From Candidatus Moraniibacteriota bacterium (GTDB lineage: Bacteria; Patescibacteriota; Minisyncoccia; Moranbacterales; UBA2206): 20,114 nt of DNA. The translations under genes and the position numbers were made by a program. Location of the stretch: assembly GCA_023261605.1 (NCBI GenBank), contig JAHFOP010000002.1:1-20114 (forward strand), in the 5' to 3' direction. Below the pieces are notes generated by a model. It was not told the origin of the DNA. It did no database searches and saw only the letters and a program-made list of their open reading frames with translations. Shown here in pieces: positions 1 through 5,501 of the stretch. Position 1 is the stretch's first letter. Every line of letters starts with the position of its first letter.

Positions 1-100
1 CAATATGAAAAAATTTAGAACTGAAAATTCAATTCATCATATCAGCCCATAATTCAGGGTTGGTTTTTGGTGTATTATTTTTTCTAACATACTTCGATAA

Positions 101-131
101 CAAGCCCTGAATTGGGGCTTGTTTTGTTTTT
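101..131 (+). terminator. Intrinsic terminator or attenuator
   Basis: Perfect 7-bp stem CAAGCCC (101-107) / GGGCTTG (115-121) with a 7-nt loop, followed by TTTTGTTTTT (122-131). It may end a transcript entering from the left. No convincing promoter was found between it and the gene at 182, so it could instead lie in that gene's leader as an attenuator. Confidence 0.75.
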
Positions 132-181
132 CATTCGGAAAAGCAAAATCACCTTTCAATTTTTTCAAAAAGGAGACAAAA

Positions 182-361
182 ATGACTAAAGAAAAGTGTA
201 AGGGTGATTCCCTTGATAATCAGATAATTTCAGAAGGAGGAAAATTCTTCCGAATAGTTGATGGAGGAAAAGAAGAAGTGTGGTATGACGTGATATTTGG
301 TTGGTGTAGTCTCAAGGAACTTTCTGATTTAAGACAAACCGATCCGCGCATGGCACCATAA
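182..361 (+). CDS. Hypothetical small protein, 59 aa
   Basis: I do not recognise this protein. The start at 182 is chosen because AAGGAG (170-175) lies 6 nt upstream. The longer reading from 119 begins inside the terminator hairpin and is rejected. The product is small, soluble and charged, with no signal peptide or membrane segment. It contains a compact middle segment (GKFFRIVDGGKEEVWYDV) that looks like two beta strands around a Gly-Gly turn, then a Trp-Cys and a short helical tail. It is a single-gene unit between two intrinsic terminators (101-131 and 387-426). Its ribosome-binding region closely resembles that of the minus-strand gene at 489-794, as if both use the same expression style. 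Function unknown. Confidence 0.6.
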   Translation: MTKEKCKGDSLDNQIISEGGKFFRIVDGGKEEVWYDVIFGWCSLKELSDLRQTDPRMAP

Positions 362-386
362 AAAAACATTCCAACGTGAATGACCG

Positions 387-426
387 CGCCTTGTCTGAAT
401 CATTTTTCAGGCAAGGTGTTTTATTA
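387..426 (+). terminator. Intrinsic terminator of the 182-361 gene
   Basis: Stem CCTTGTCTGAA (389-399) / TTCAGGCAAGG (406-416) with one G-U pair and a 6-nt loop, followed by the U-rich run TTTTATTA. The opposite-strand terminator at 426-467 abuts it, so the two converging units are insulated from each other. Confidence 0.85.
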
Positions 427-467
427 TAAAAAAATAACCTCTCGGGCTTTGAGCCAAAGAAGTTATT
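426..467 (-). terminator. Intrinsic terminator of the minus-strand gene 489-794
   Basis: Read on the minus strand, AATAACTTCT (467-458) pairs with AGAGGTTATT (442-433) with one G-U pair. The loop has an inner GGC/GCC stem. A run of seven T with an ATAATAAAA tail follows. It lies 22 nt past the stop codon. Confidence 0.8.
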
Positions 468-488
468 GGGGGATGAGGACGGCCTTAG

Positions 489-794
489 CTAGGCAGCGAT
501 CCTCGTTTTCAGTGCATCAACCGCGAAGCCGATGGAATTGGCGAAAATGGATTCTTTTTCCATATATTTCGCTTGAAGTTTCTCGAGGTGCTTAATGACC
601 TCAGGAAGATGTTTATCCGAGATGTCCATTTCTTGGATGCTTTTGAGCAGCGCCTCAATGCCGCCGTAAATTTTGAAAAAATCCATCTGGTCCTTTTGTT
701 CGGGCTCCCTCTCTGCCCAGTCGGCAATCAATTCCTCAATATTATTGGGAAGAAGTACATGAGGGGGCAGGAATTTCTTTTTTTCTTCTGACAT
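489..794 (-). CDS. Hypothetical acidic helical protein, 101 aa
   Basis: I do not recognise this protein. Start at 794 is supported by AAGGAG on the minus strand (806-801) with a 6-nt spacer and by a near-consensus promoter at 862-834. The product is soluble, rich in Glu, Lys, Leu and Ile, and predicted by eye to be mostly alpha-helical, with a Lys-rich N-terminus (EEKKKF) and helices around residues 18-55 and 60-98. There is no signal peptide or membrane segment. It forms a one-gene transcript with its own terminator, transcribed divergently from the coiled-coil protein gene at 882, with the two promoters overlapping. The arrangement hints at co-regulation, but nothing in the sequence gives a biochemical role. 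Confidence 0.75.
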   Translation of the reverse strand: MSEEKKKFLPPHVLLPNNIEELIADWAEREPEQKDQMDFFKIYGGIEALLKSIQEMDISDKHLPEVIKHLEKLQAKYMEKESIFANSIGFAVDALKTRIAA

Positions 795-821
795 AGTTGT
801 CTCCTTTTTTTGGTCGCATCA

Positions 822-850
822 TTGCGACTGTACTTTATAGCAAGTAATAA
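822..850 (+). promoter_or_regulatory. Candidate promoter for 882-1457, overlapping the divergent one
   Basis: TTGCGA (822-827), a 17-nt spacer and TAATAA (845-850), predicted to start near 857. It overlaps the stronger minus-strand promoter almost completely, so RNA polymerase could occupy only one at a time. Confidence 0.45.
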
Positions 851-862
851 CCTAATTGTCAA
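834..862 (-). promoter_or_regulatory. Sigma70-type promoter for 489-794
   Basis: On the minus strand TTGACA (862-857), a 17-nt spacer and TATAAA (839-834). The predicted start, near 827, coincides with a 6-bp inverted repeat GTCGCA/TGCGAC (813-828, 4-nt loop). That repeat would form a hairpin at the very 5' end of the transcript or serve as an operator. Confidence 0.8.
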
Positions 863-881
863 TGATTTTTGCATCGGTGGT

Positions 882-1457
882 ATGCATTTTCTCGGTGATC
901 CGGATTTAGAGACATTTTTTATGGAGCACAACTGCGATGAGTGCTCCAGCTCCGGCAACTGTCTTTTCGAAGATCAGATCCGGCGCGCCAAGAAAGAAGA
1001 TGGCCTGACCGGCCTCGATACCGAGACCAAACTGTTTATGGCCGAATCAGATGCGTCCGCCCAAGCGCTCAAGCTTGATCTCATGACCAAGGAGGTGGTG
1101 CGTCTGCGGAAGGCTCTCCAAAAGGAAGTCGCTACGCACCAAGGGGACAATAGTCGGCTTAACAATAAGCATGTTGAACTCCTTGAAAATTACCGCCAGG
1201 CGAAAAGAAATAACAGCAATCTGGTAGATGAATTGAGCTCCGCCAAAAAAGAGCTTGCCGATATTCAGGAAAGAGACCAGCGAAATGGGAAACTTCTTCA
1301 GGCGATTCGGTCAATCATTTTCCATAACGGCCGGAATCCGGGGCGATGCACGAAGCTTCTCCGAGAAAAGCTCGGGGTGAATCTCCCTCCCAAAACGAAA
1401 AAGAGCGAGTCGGTGGCCGCTGCCGGTACAGATGATTCGGGTTCTGCCACTGAATGA
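882..1457 (+). CDS. Hypothetical coiled-coil protein with an N-terminal Cys cluster, 191 aa
   Basis: Not recognised as a known family. The open frame extends to 810, but the candidate promoter puts the transcript start near 857, so the ATG at 882 is preferred. The ATG at 921 (178 aa) is an alternative, and neither has a strong Shine-Dalgarno site. Numbered from 882, residues 16-27 hold a His and three cysteines (C18, C21, C27; HNC-x2-C-x5-C), a spacing that could bind zinc or an iron-sulfur cluster. Residues 55-150 are heptad-like (runs such as LRKALQKEV, NNKHVELLENY and DELSSAKKELADIQ) and probably form a long coiled coil. A basic segment follows (RSIIFHNGRNPGRCTKLLREK), then a Ser/Asp-rich tail. 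No export signal is seen. It is probably a cytoplasmic structural or nucleic-acid-associated protein, which is a guess. It is followed by a strong terminator. Confidence 0.65.
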   Translation: MHFLGDPDLETFFMEHNCDECSSSGNCLFEDQIRRAKKEDGLTGLDTETKLFMAESDASAQALKLDLMTKEVVRLRKALQKEVATHQGDNSRLNNKHVELLENYRQAKRNNSNLVDELSSAKKELADIQERDQRNGKLLQAIRSIIFHNGRNPGRCTKLLREKLGVNLPPKTKKSESVAAAGTDDSGSATE

Positions 1458-1508
1458 TCCCAGTCAGGCCGACTTGAATTTGATCCTCGCTAGGACACGC
1501 TTCAAGTC

Positions 1509-1559
1509 AACACCCCTTAAAGTAAGCAATAAATTGCAAGCTTTAAAGGGTGTTTTTTT
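1509..1559 (+). terminator. Intrinsic terminator after the coiled-coil gene
   Basis: Long hairpin: AACACCCCTTAAAG (1509-1522) pairs with CTTTAAAGGGTGTT (1541-1554) with one mismatch. An inner GCAA/TTGC stem lies in the loop, and a T run follows. Confidence 0.85.
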
Positions 1560-1598
1560 ATTGTTTATTTTTTAGCTCTTTTTTAAAAGCGAAAAATG

Positions 1599-1607
1599 TG
1601 CTACAAT
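1599..1607 (+). promoter_or_regulatory. Extended -10 promoter for 1642
   Basis: TG-C-TACAAT at 1599-1607, predicted to start near 1614. The -35 position (1579-1584) is only a T run, so recognition would rest on the extended -10. Confidence 0.5.
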
Positions 1608-1641
1608 AAAGGTAATAAAAATTAAAGCATAAAACAAACTT

Positions 1642-2316
1642 ATGAACGCAACTTTTGTTCTCGGTGAAGCGATCAAATTCGGCTGGGAAAAAATGAAAAA
1701 ACATTTTTGGTTTTTTGTCGGGCTGGTTGTGATCGTAGGCTTGATTCAAATCATTCCTTCAAGCATCTCTGAATTTTTCAAGCACAAAATATTTGTTTTA
1801 TATCTGCTTTTTTTGGTGGCGGCTTGGATCATCCAAATCATTGCAAAGATGGGTGTAATCAAAATTACACTAGATGTGATTGATAAAGATGAAACTAATT
1901 TGAACACGTTGTTTTCTTGCACCCAGCTGCTGGGCAAATTTATTCTAGGTTCAATCATTTATGGATTGATTGTCGTAGCAGGATTGATTTTTTTTATTGT
2001 TCCAGGAATTATTTGGGCGATCAAGTATCAATTCTTTGCCTATCTAATCATCGATAAAAAGCTTGATCCAATGGAAGCTATTCGGAAAAGCGGCGAAATG
2101 ACGGCTGGTAACAAAGGTAAATTATTTTGGCTATGCATAGTCTTAATGCTCATTAATATTGTTGGCGCCGCTTGTCTACTCGTGGGACTGTTTGCGACCA
2201 TCCCGACATCCATGCTGGCTGTGGCCTATGTTTATCGAAAATTGCTAGGAGAAGTGGCGGCTTCTGAGCCAATCGAACAACCATCGGAAAATGCCCAACC
2301 AGCTAGTCAGGTATAA
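1642..2316 (+). CDS. Multi-pass membrane protein, DUF975/GPDPase-membrane-domain-like, 224 aa
   Basis: An integral membrane protein with about five or six hydrophobic segments (approximately residues 22-40, 50-68, 97-118, 120-137, 162-184 and 186-198) and a soluble Glu/Pro/Gln-rich C-terminal tail. The segment PGIIWAIKYQFF (121-132), then a cytoplasmic-looking stretch with LDPMEAIRKSGEMTAGNKGKL, matches the pattern 'PGi...f...l.d...ap.eAl..S...t.G...' found in DUF975/YciC-type and glycerophosphodiester-phosphodiesterase membrane domains. Those domains are structural and mostly uncharacterised, so no enzymatic activity is claimed. There is no clear Shine-Dalgarno sequence before the ATG at 1642, and the leader is about 28 nt. 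It is a single-gene unit ahead of purE. The family resemblance is by eye. Confidence 0.8.
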   Translation: MNATFVLGEAIKFGWEKMKKHFWFFVGLVVIVGLIQIIPSSISEFFKHKIFVLYLLFLVAAWIIQIIAKMGVIKITLDVIDKDETNLNTLFSCTQLLGKFILGSIIYGLIVVAGLIFFIVPGIIWAIKYQFFAYLIIDKKLDPMEAIRKSGEMTAGNKGKLFWLCIVLMLINIVGAACLLVGLFATIPTSMLAVAYVYRKLLGEVAASEPIEQPSENAQPASQV

Positions 2317-2334
2317 CCGCGGTTTTTCTTTCCG

Positions 2335-2363
2335 TTGACACTTTCCTCGCCTTAAGCTATCTT
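2335..2363 (+). promoter_or_regulatory. Sigma70-type promoter for purE-purC
   Basis: TTGACA (2335-2340), a 17-nt spacer and TATCTT (2358-2363), predicted to start near 2370. This leaves a leader of about 100 nt before the purE ATG. Confidence 0.7.
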
Positions 2364-2369
2364 AGTTTA

Positions 2370-2468
2370 AACAAGACAACAGTCTTGCGTTGCAGTATTT
2401 TAAAAAGGGAAGGCCTAGAGAATAGGTCTATTTTTATTCAAAAGAAGATTGAAGGAGGGAATGCGCAA
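2370..2468 (+). promoter_or_regulatory. Structured purE leader with a terminator-like hairpin
   Basis: Hairpin 1, CAAGAC (2372-2377) / GTCTTG (2382-2387) with loop AACA, sits at the predicted 5' end. Hairpin 2, AGGCCTA (2411-2417) / TAGGTCT (2423-2429), is followed by ATTTTTATT, so it resembles a weak intrinsic terminator. This could be an attenuator. I do not recognise the guanine/adenine riboswitch core or another known aptamer in it. The AGGAGG site at 2453-2458 precedes purE. Confidence 0.45.
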
Positions 2469-3032
2469 ATGACAGAGACAAAGGAAGAAATACCCTTGGT
2501 GGGCGTTGTAATGGGGAGTGATTCAGATCTTCCTATCATGAAAGAAACAATCGAACAGCTGGATGCTTTTGGAATCCCATGCGAAGCGAAAGTCCTTTCT
2601 GCTCATCGTACACCGGATCCGGCCATTCGATATGCTAAAGAAGCCCGTAATCGTGGACTCAAGGTGTTGATTGCGGGTGCTGGCGGTGCCGCTCATTTGG
2701 CAGGTATTTTGTCAGCCAATACGCATTTACCGGTAATCGGTGTGCCCATAGACGCTTCTTCACTTAATGGCATGGACGCTTTGCTTTCGACAGTCCAAAT
2801 GCCCCCAGGCATTCCGGTTTCCACCATGGCAATTGGAAAAGCTGGCGCCAAAAATGCGGCCATTCAAGCGGCTCGAATTCTGGCGATTGGCGATGGACCA
2901 ATCTCCTTGCGACTGCGAGCCGAACTATTTAATTACAGCGCAAACATGGAGATTGATGTTCTGGAAGGAAAACAACAAAAAGTAGACAAGTATATGAATA
3001 CTCGTCACAACCAAAAGGAGAGAGCCTCATGA
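2469..3032 (+). CDS. purE: N5-carboxyaminoimidazole ribonucleotide mutase (PurE)
   Basis: Class I PurE, 187 aa, which moves the carboxylate of N5-CAIR to carbon 4 to give CAIR in de novo purine synthesis (cytoplasm, typically an octamer). Diagnostic motifs are GSDSD (16-20), SAHRTP (44-49, with the expected catalytic His46), the glycine-rich loop AGAGGAAHLAG (69-79) and the conserved segment around SLNGMDALLS (98-107) and MPPGIPV (111-117). The start at 2469 is chosen because AGGAGG (2453-2458) precedes it and the PurE core begins soon after. An in-frame TTG at 2385 lies in the leader hairpin and is rejected. The ATG at 2461 is in another frame and would encode only three residues. The stop overlaps the purC start (ATGA). 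The tail after residue 150 is somewhat long and basic. No purK was seen in the window. Confidence 0.95.
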   Translation: MTETKEEIPLVGVVMGSDSDLPIMKETIEQLDAFGIPCEAKVLSAHRTPDPAIRYAKEARNRGLKVLIAGAGGAAHLAGILSANTHLPVIGVPIDASSLNGMDALLSTVQMPPGIPVSTMAIGKAGAKNAAIQAARILAIGDGPISLRLRAELFNYSANMEIDVLEGKQQKVDKYMNTRHNQKERAS

Positions 3033-3916
3033 GCGTTTTACTTACAACTGATTTTCCCGATCTGATTCTGGTGCATCGGGGCAAAGTGCGCGATATGTAT
3101 GCGATCCCTGGGCATGACGATAAACTGCTGATGGTGGCGACGGATCGAATCTCGGCCTATGATGTGGTGATGAAACAACCGATCCCTGGCAAGGGCAAGA
3201 TTCTGACCAAATTATCGCTGTTTTGGTTTGATCTACTCAGCGATATCGTCGAGAATCATCTGATTAGTGCCGATGTCAGAGATTATCCGGAGGTCTGCTG
3301 GAAATACTACGAACAATTGCATGAGAGGTCCATGTTGGTTCACAAAACCCAGCCCTTGTCCATTGAATGTATTGTCCGTGGGTACATTTCCGGCTCGTTT
3401 TGGAGTGCCTACAAGAAATCGAATATCGTCTGTGGTTTTAACTTGCCAATTGGCATGCTGGAATCACAGCAATTCTCAGAAACCCTTTTTACTCCATCGA
3501 CCAAAGAGGAGCTGGGAAGACACGACGAAAATATTTCTTTACAGGAAATGAGAGAGCGTGTTGGCACAATGCGGCAAATGGAGATGGAGAATATTTCAAT
3601 TGAGCTCTATGACCGGGCAGCGAAATACGCTCGTAGTAAGGGGATAATTATCGCCGACACCAAGTTCGAGTTTGGCCTGAAAGATGGCAAACTGATGTTG
3701 ATTGATGAAGTTTTGACGCCTGATTCATCCCGTTTCTGGCCCATTGATCAATATAGTCCAGGCAAGGGTCAGCCCAGTTTTGATAAGCAGTTTCTGCGAG
3801 ATTATCTCTCCGGATTGGATTGGGATAAGACCCCGCCGGCACCTGAACTGCCACAGGCAATTATCAATGCTACTCAGGCACGGTATGAAGAAGCGCTGGC
3901 GCGAATCACTGCATGA
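3029..3916 (+). CDS. purC: Phosphoribosylaminoimidazole-succinocarboxamide (SAICAR) synthase
   Basis: PurC, 295 aa, condenses CAIR with aspartate using ATP to form SAICAR, the step after PurE. It is of the longer, yeast Ade1-like type (about 300 aa) rather than the short ~240-aa bacterial form. Motifs in order: GKVRD (18-22), ATDRISAYD (37-45), IVRGYISGSFW (115-125), the TPSTK..E.GRHDENIS region (155-170), IADTKFEFG (208-216) and DEVLTPDSSRFW (226-237). These include the ATP- and substrate-binding residues known for the family. The start is fixed by the ATGA overlap with purE and by AAGGAG at 3015-3020. The pair is closed by a strong terminator, so the operon holds only two purine genes. Others may lie elsewhere, or the cell may be scavenging an intermediate. 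Confidence 0.96.
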   Translation: MSVLLTTDFPDLILVHRGKVRDMYAIPGHDDKLLMVATDRISAYDVVMKQPIPGKGKILTKLSLFWFDLLSDIVENHLISADVRDYPEVCWKYYEQLHERSMLVHKTQPLSIECIVRGYISGSFWSAYKKSNIVCGFNLPIGMLESQQFSETLFTPSTKEELGRHDENISLQEMRERVGTMRQMEMENISIELYDRAAKYARSKGIIIADTKFEFGLKDGKLMLIDEVLTPDSSRFWPIDQYSPGKGQPSFDKQFLRDYLSGLDWDKTPPAPELPQAIINATQARYEEALARITA

Positions 3917-3929
3917 AAGATGCACACCC

Positions 3930-3965
3930 CCACCCTCGGACTCGTCCGACGGGTGGATTTTTTTA
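3930..3965 (+). terminator. Intrinsic terminator of purE-purC
   Basis: CCACCCTCGGAC (3930-3941) pairs with GTCCGACGGGTGG (3944-3956) with one bulged base and a tiny loop. A run of seven T follows. Confidence 0.9.
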
Positions 3966-3977
3966 TCCGAAAAATAT

Positions 3978-4005
3978 TGAAAGACATAAATCTATTATTT
4001 GTAAT
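3978..4005 (+). promoter_or_regulatory. Candidate promoter for the repeat protein at 4096
   Basis: TTGAAA (3978-3983), a 16-nt spacer and TGTAAT (4000-4005), predicted to start near 4012. This gives a leader of about 84 nt in which ACCCGT (4006-4011) can pair with ACGGGT (4044-4049). No good Shine-Dalgarno site precedes the ATG. Confidence 0.45.
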
Positions 4006-4095
4006 ACCCGTACGAAATGAAAAGATAAAATTCGCGGAGGTCGACGGGTTTTATAGAGAAGATAGTTTCTTGTAAAAAACCTCAATTCCAAACAT

Positions 4096-4392
4096 ATGAA
4101 ATACCTAAAAAACACATCTTTAAAGGGAAAAACTGCTATGGCTTTGTCTGTTCTTGCCTTGGTCGCGAGCTTCGGTCTTTTTGGTGGTCGCGCGGCGCTG
4201 GCAGACAATGGTGAAGATGGCCGTACAGTCATGATTGGCAACAAAGAGTATGATGTCATGCATGATGGTCAAGGTCCAAACATTATGGTGAATGGAAAAA
4301 CTTATTATCTGAACACTAACGATGATGATAATTCCGTGATGGTCGGCACCCATTCATATCCTGTCGTTGATGACAACGACGCCGATGACTAG
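4096..4392 (+). CDS. Small exported protein with three 18-residue repeats, 98 aa
   Basis: Not a family I recognise. Residues 1-36 form a signal peptide: a Lys-rich n-region, a hydrophobic core (MALSVLALVASFGLF) and an A-L-A cleavage site before DNGED. The mature part consists almost entirely of three consecutive 18-residue units at 44-61, 62-79 and 80-97. They share the pattern x-[VI]-M-[IV]-x3-x-Y-x-[VL] followed by an Asp/Asn/Gly-rich turn (for example NTNDDDN and DDNDADD). Each unit looks like a beta-hairpin with an acidic loop, which could bind Ca2+ (inference). The start at 4096 is preferred over the ATG at 4138 because only the longer form has the positive n-region, although AAGGG lies upstream of the internal ATG. 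It is a single-gene unit. Confidence 0.8.
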   Translation: MKYLKNTSLKGKTAMALSVLALVASFGLFGGRAALADNGEDGRTVMIGNKEYDVMHDGQGPNIMVNGKTYYLNTNDDDNSVMVGTHSYPVVDDNDADD

Positions 4393-4419
4393 ATGACTCC
4401 CGCCGAGATGAAATTTCAG

Positions 4420-4450
4420 AACCCTCTCTTTTTGGAGGGTTTTGAATTTT
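4420..4450 (+). terminator. Intrinsic terminator after the repeat protein gene
   Basis: AACCCTC (4420-4426) pairs with GAGGGTT (4435-4441) across an 8-nt loop, followed by TT-GAATTTT. The terminator and the next promoter are fused: its 3' half occupies the -35 position of the promoter at 4452. Confidence 0.75.
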
Positions 4451-4451
4451 G

Positions 4452-4460
4452 TGATACAAT
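4452..4460 (+). promoter_or_regulatory. Extended -10 promoter giving a leaderless start at 4467
   Basis: TG-A-TACAAT at 4452-4460. A start 7 nt after the hexamer falls on base 4467, the A of the second ATG of the open frame. The -35 position (4432-4437, TTGGAG) matches only the TTG. Confidence 0.6.
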
Positions 4461-4466
4461 ATGTGC

Positions 4467-5498
4467 ATGAAGAAGAATTATAGTATCTATTTTTTCTTTG
4501 CCATTCTTTTTGGACTCACTGTCTTGGCATTTTTTATGATGAAAAGTTTTTTGATTCCTTTTTTGTTTGCCTTGATACTGGTACATTTTTTCAATCCAGT
4601 TTATAATTTTGCGTTAAAAAAGACTGGTAAAAAATGGCTCAGTTCTTTGTTTGTTTGTGTTTTTATCGCTCTTATCATAATAACCCCAGTTTTGATCGTC
4701 TTGGGGTTGGCAGTCAATGAAGTTCAGGCTGCCATTGTCCATTTAGCTGGAAACTCGGATTTGTTCAGCCGGATACTCGGTCTCTCAAACAGATTGACGG
4801 AAGTCCCATTTTTCAAAGCAATTGATTTTGACCGAATTGTCAATCAAGACTCGATTCTGTCTGCTTCAAAAAATTTCTCGCAAGGATTCTTGTTTATTTT
4901 GGGCGGTGCCTACACGGGAATTTTACGCTTTATTTTTGTCATGTTTATCATGTTTTTTTCCCTTTTCTATATGTTTATCGATGGGCAAAAATTTCTGAAA
5001 AAAATCATGAAGCTCGTTCCATTGCAAGCTAAATATGAAAAAGTCTTGCTCTATAAATTGAACTCGATGGTGCGAGCCACCATTAAGGGCACAATCATAA
5101 TGGCTGTTTTGCAAGGCATCGTGGGCAGTCTTCTTTTTTGGGTGGCGGGCGTGTCATCACCTTTGTTTTTTGGCATTCTAATTGTCATAGCTTCGGTCAT
5201 TCCGGCAGCTGGATCGGGCTTGGTGTGGCTGCCGGTCGGCATCGGTATGATATTATTCGGACATCTAACTGCCGGATTAGCTATTATTTTGACTGGCTTT
5301 TTGGTGATTAGCACTATGGATAATTTATTGCGTCCAAAACTCATCGGTTCGGACACTCAGATGCATCCGCTTCTAATTTTATTTTCCACCTTGGGCGGCA
5401 TAGCCTATTTTGGCATTTCCGGTTTCATTATTGGGCCGATTATCGTTTCATTGTTGGTTTCGCTCTGGGATATCTACGTCCTGGAAACGGAAGTTTAG
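4467..5498 (+). CDS. AI-2E family (UPF0118/PerM-like) membrane permease, 343 aa
   Basis: A polytopic inner-membrane protein of the AI-2E transporter family, whose members export or import small solutes (autoinducer-2 for TqsA, other substrates in paralogues). Substrate cannot be inferred here. Hydrophobic segments lie at roughly 9-25, 28-45, 59-82, 141-172, 207-227, 232-263, 266-285 and 302-336, with a soluble amphipathic stretch (about 84-138) between. Family signatures near the C-terminus are IPAAGSGLVWLP (245-256), DNLLRPKLIG (285-294) and HPLLILFSTLGGIAYFGISG (300-319). The start at 4467 is chosen over 4461 because the extended -10 ends 7 nt before it and there is no Shine-Dalgarno site, consistent with leaderless translation. 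Only 3 nt separate its stop from the ATPase gene, so they are co-transcribed. Confidence 0.92.
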   Translation: MKKNYSIYFFFAILFGLTVLAFFMMKSFLIPFLFALILVHFFNPVYNFALKKTGKKWLSSLFVCVFIALIIITPVLIVLGLAVNEVQAAIVHLAGNSDLFSRILGLSNRLTEVPFFKAIDFDRIVNQDSILSASKNFSQGFLFILGGAYTGILRFIFVMFIMFFSLFYMFIDGQKFLKKIMKLVPLQAKYEKVLLYKLNSMVRATIKGTIIMAVLQGIVGSLLFWVAGVSSPLFFGILIVIASVIPAAGSGLVWLPVGIGMILFGHLTAGLAIILTGFLVISTMDNLLRPKLIGSDTQMHPLLILFSTLGGIAYFGISGFIIGPIIVSLLVSLWDIYVLETEV

Positions 5499-5501
5499 GC
5501 C

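Noticed and set aside
2385..2468. N-terminal extension of PurE from a TTG codon
   Set aside because: It lies in the leader hairpin region and adds 28 residues unlike PurE. AGGAGG precedes the ATG at 2469.
2370..2468. Guanine/adenine riboswitch before purE
   Set aside because: The conserved core and the three-way junction could not be found. Only simple hairpins are visible.
2461..2472. Three-codon reading frame ATG-CGC-AAA-TGA overlapping the purE start
   Set aside because: Only 2 nt separate it from the Shine-Dalgarno site, too close for initiation. The overlap is probably chance.
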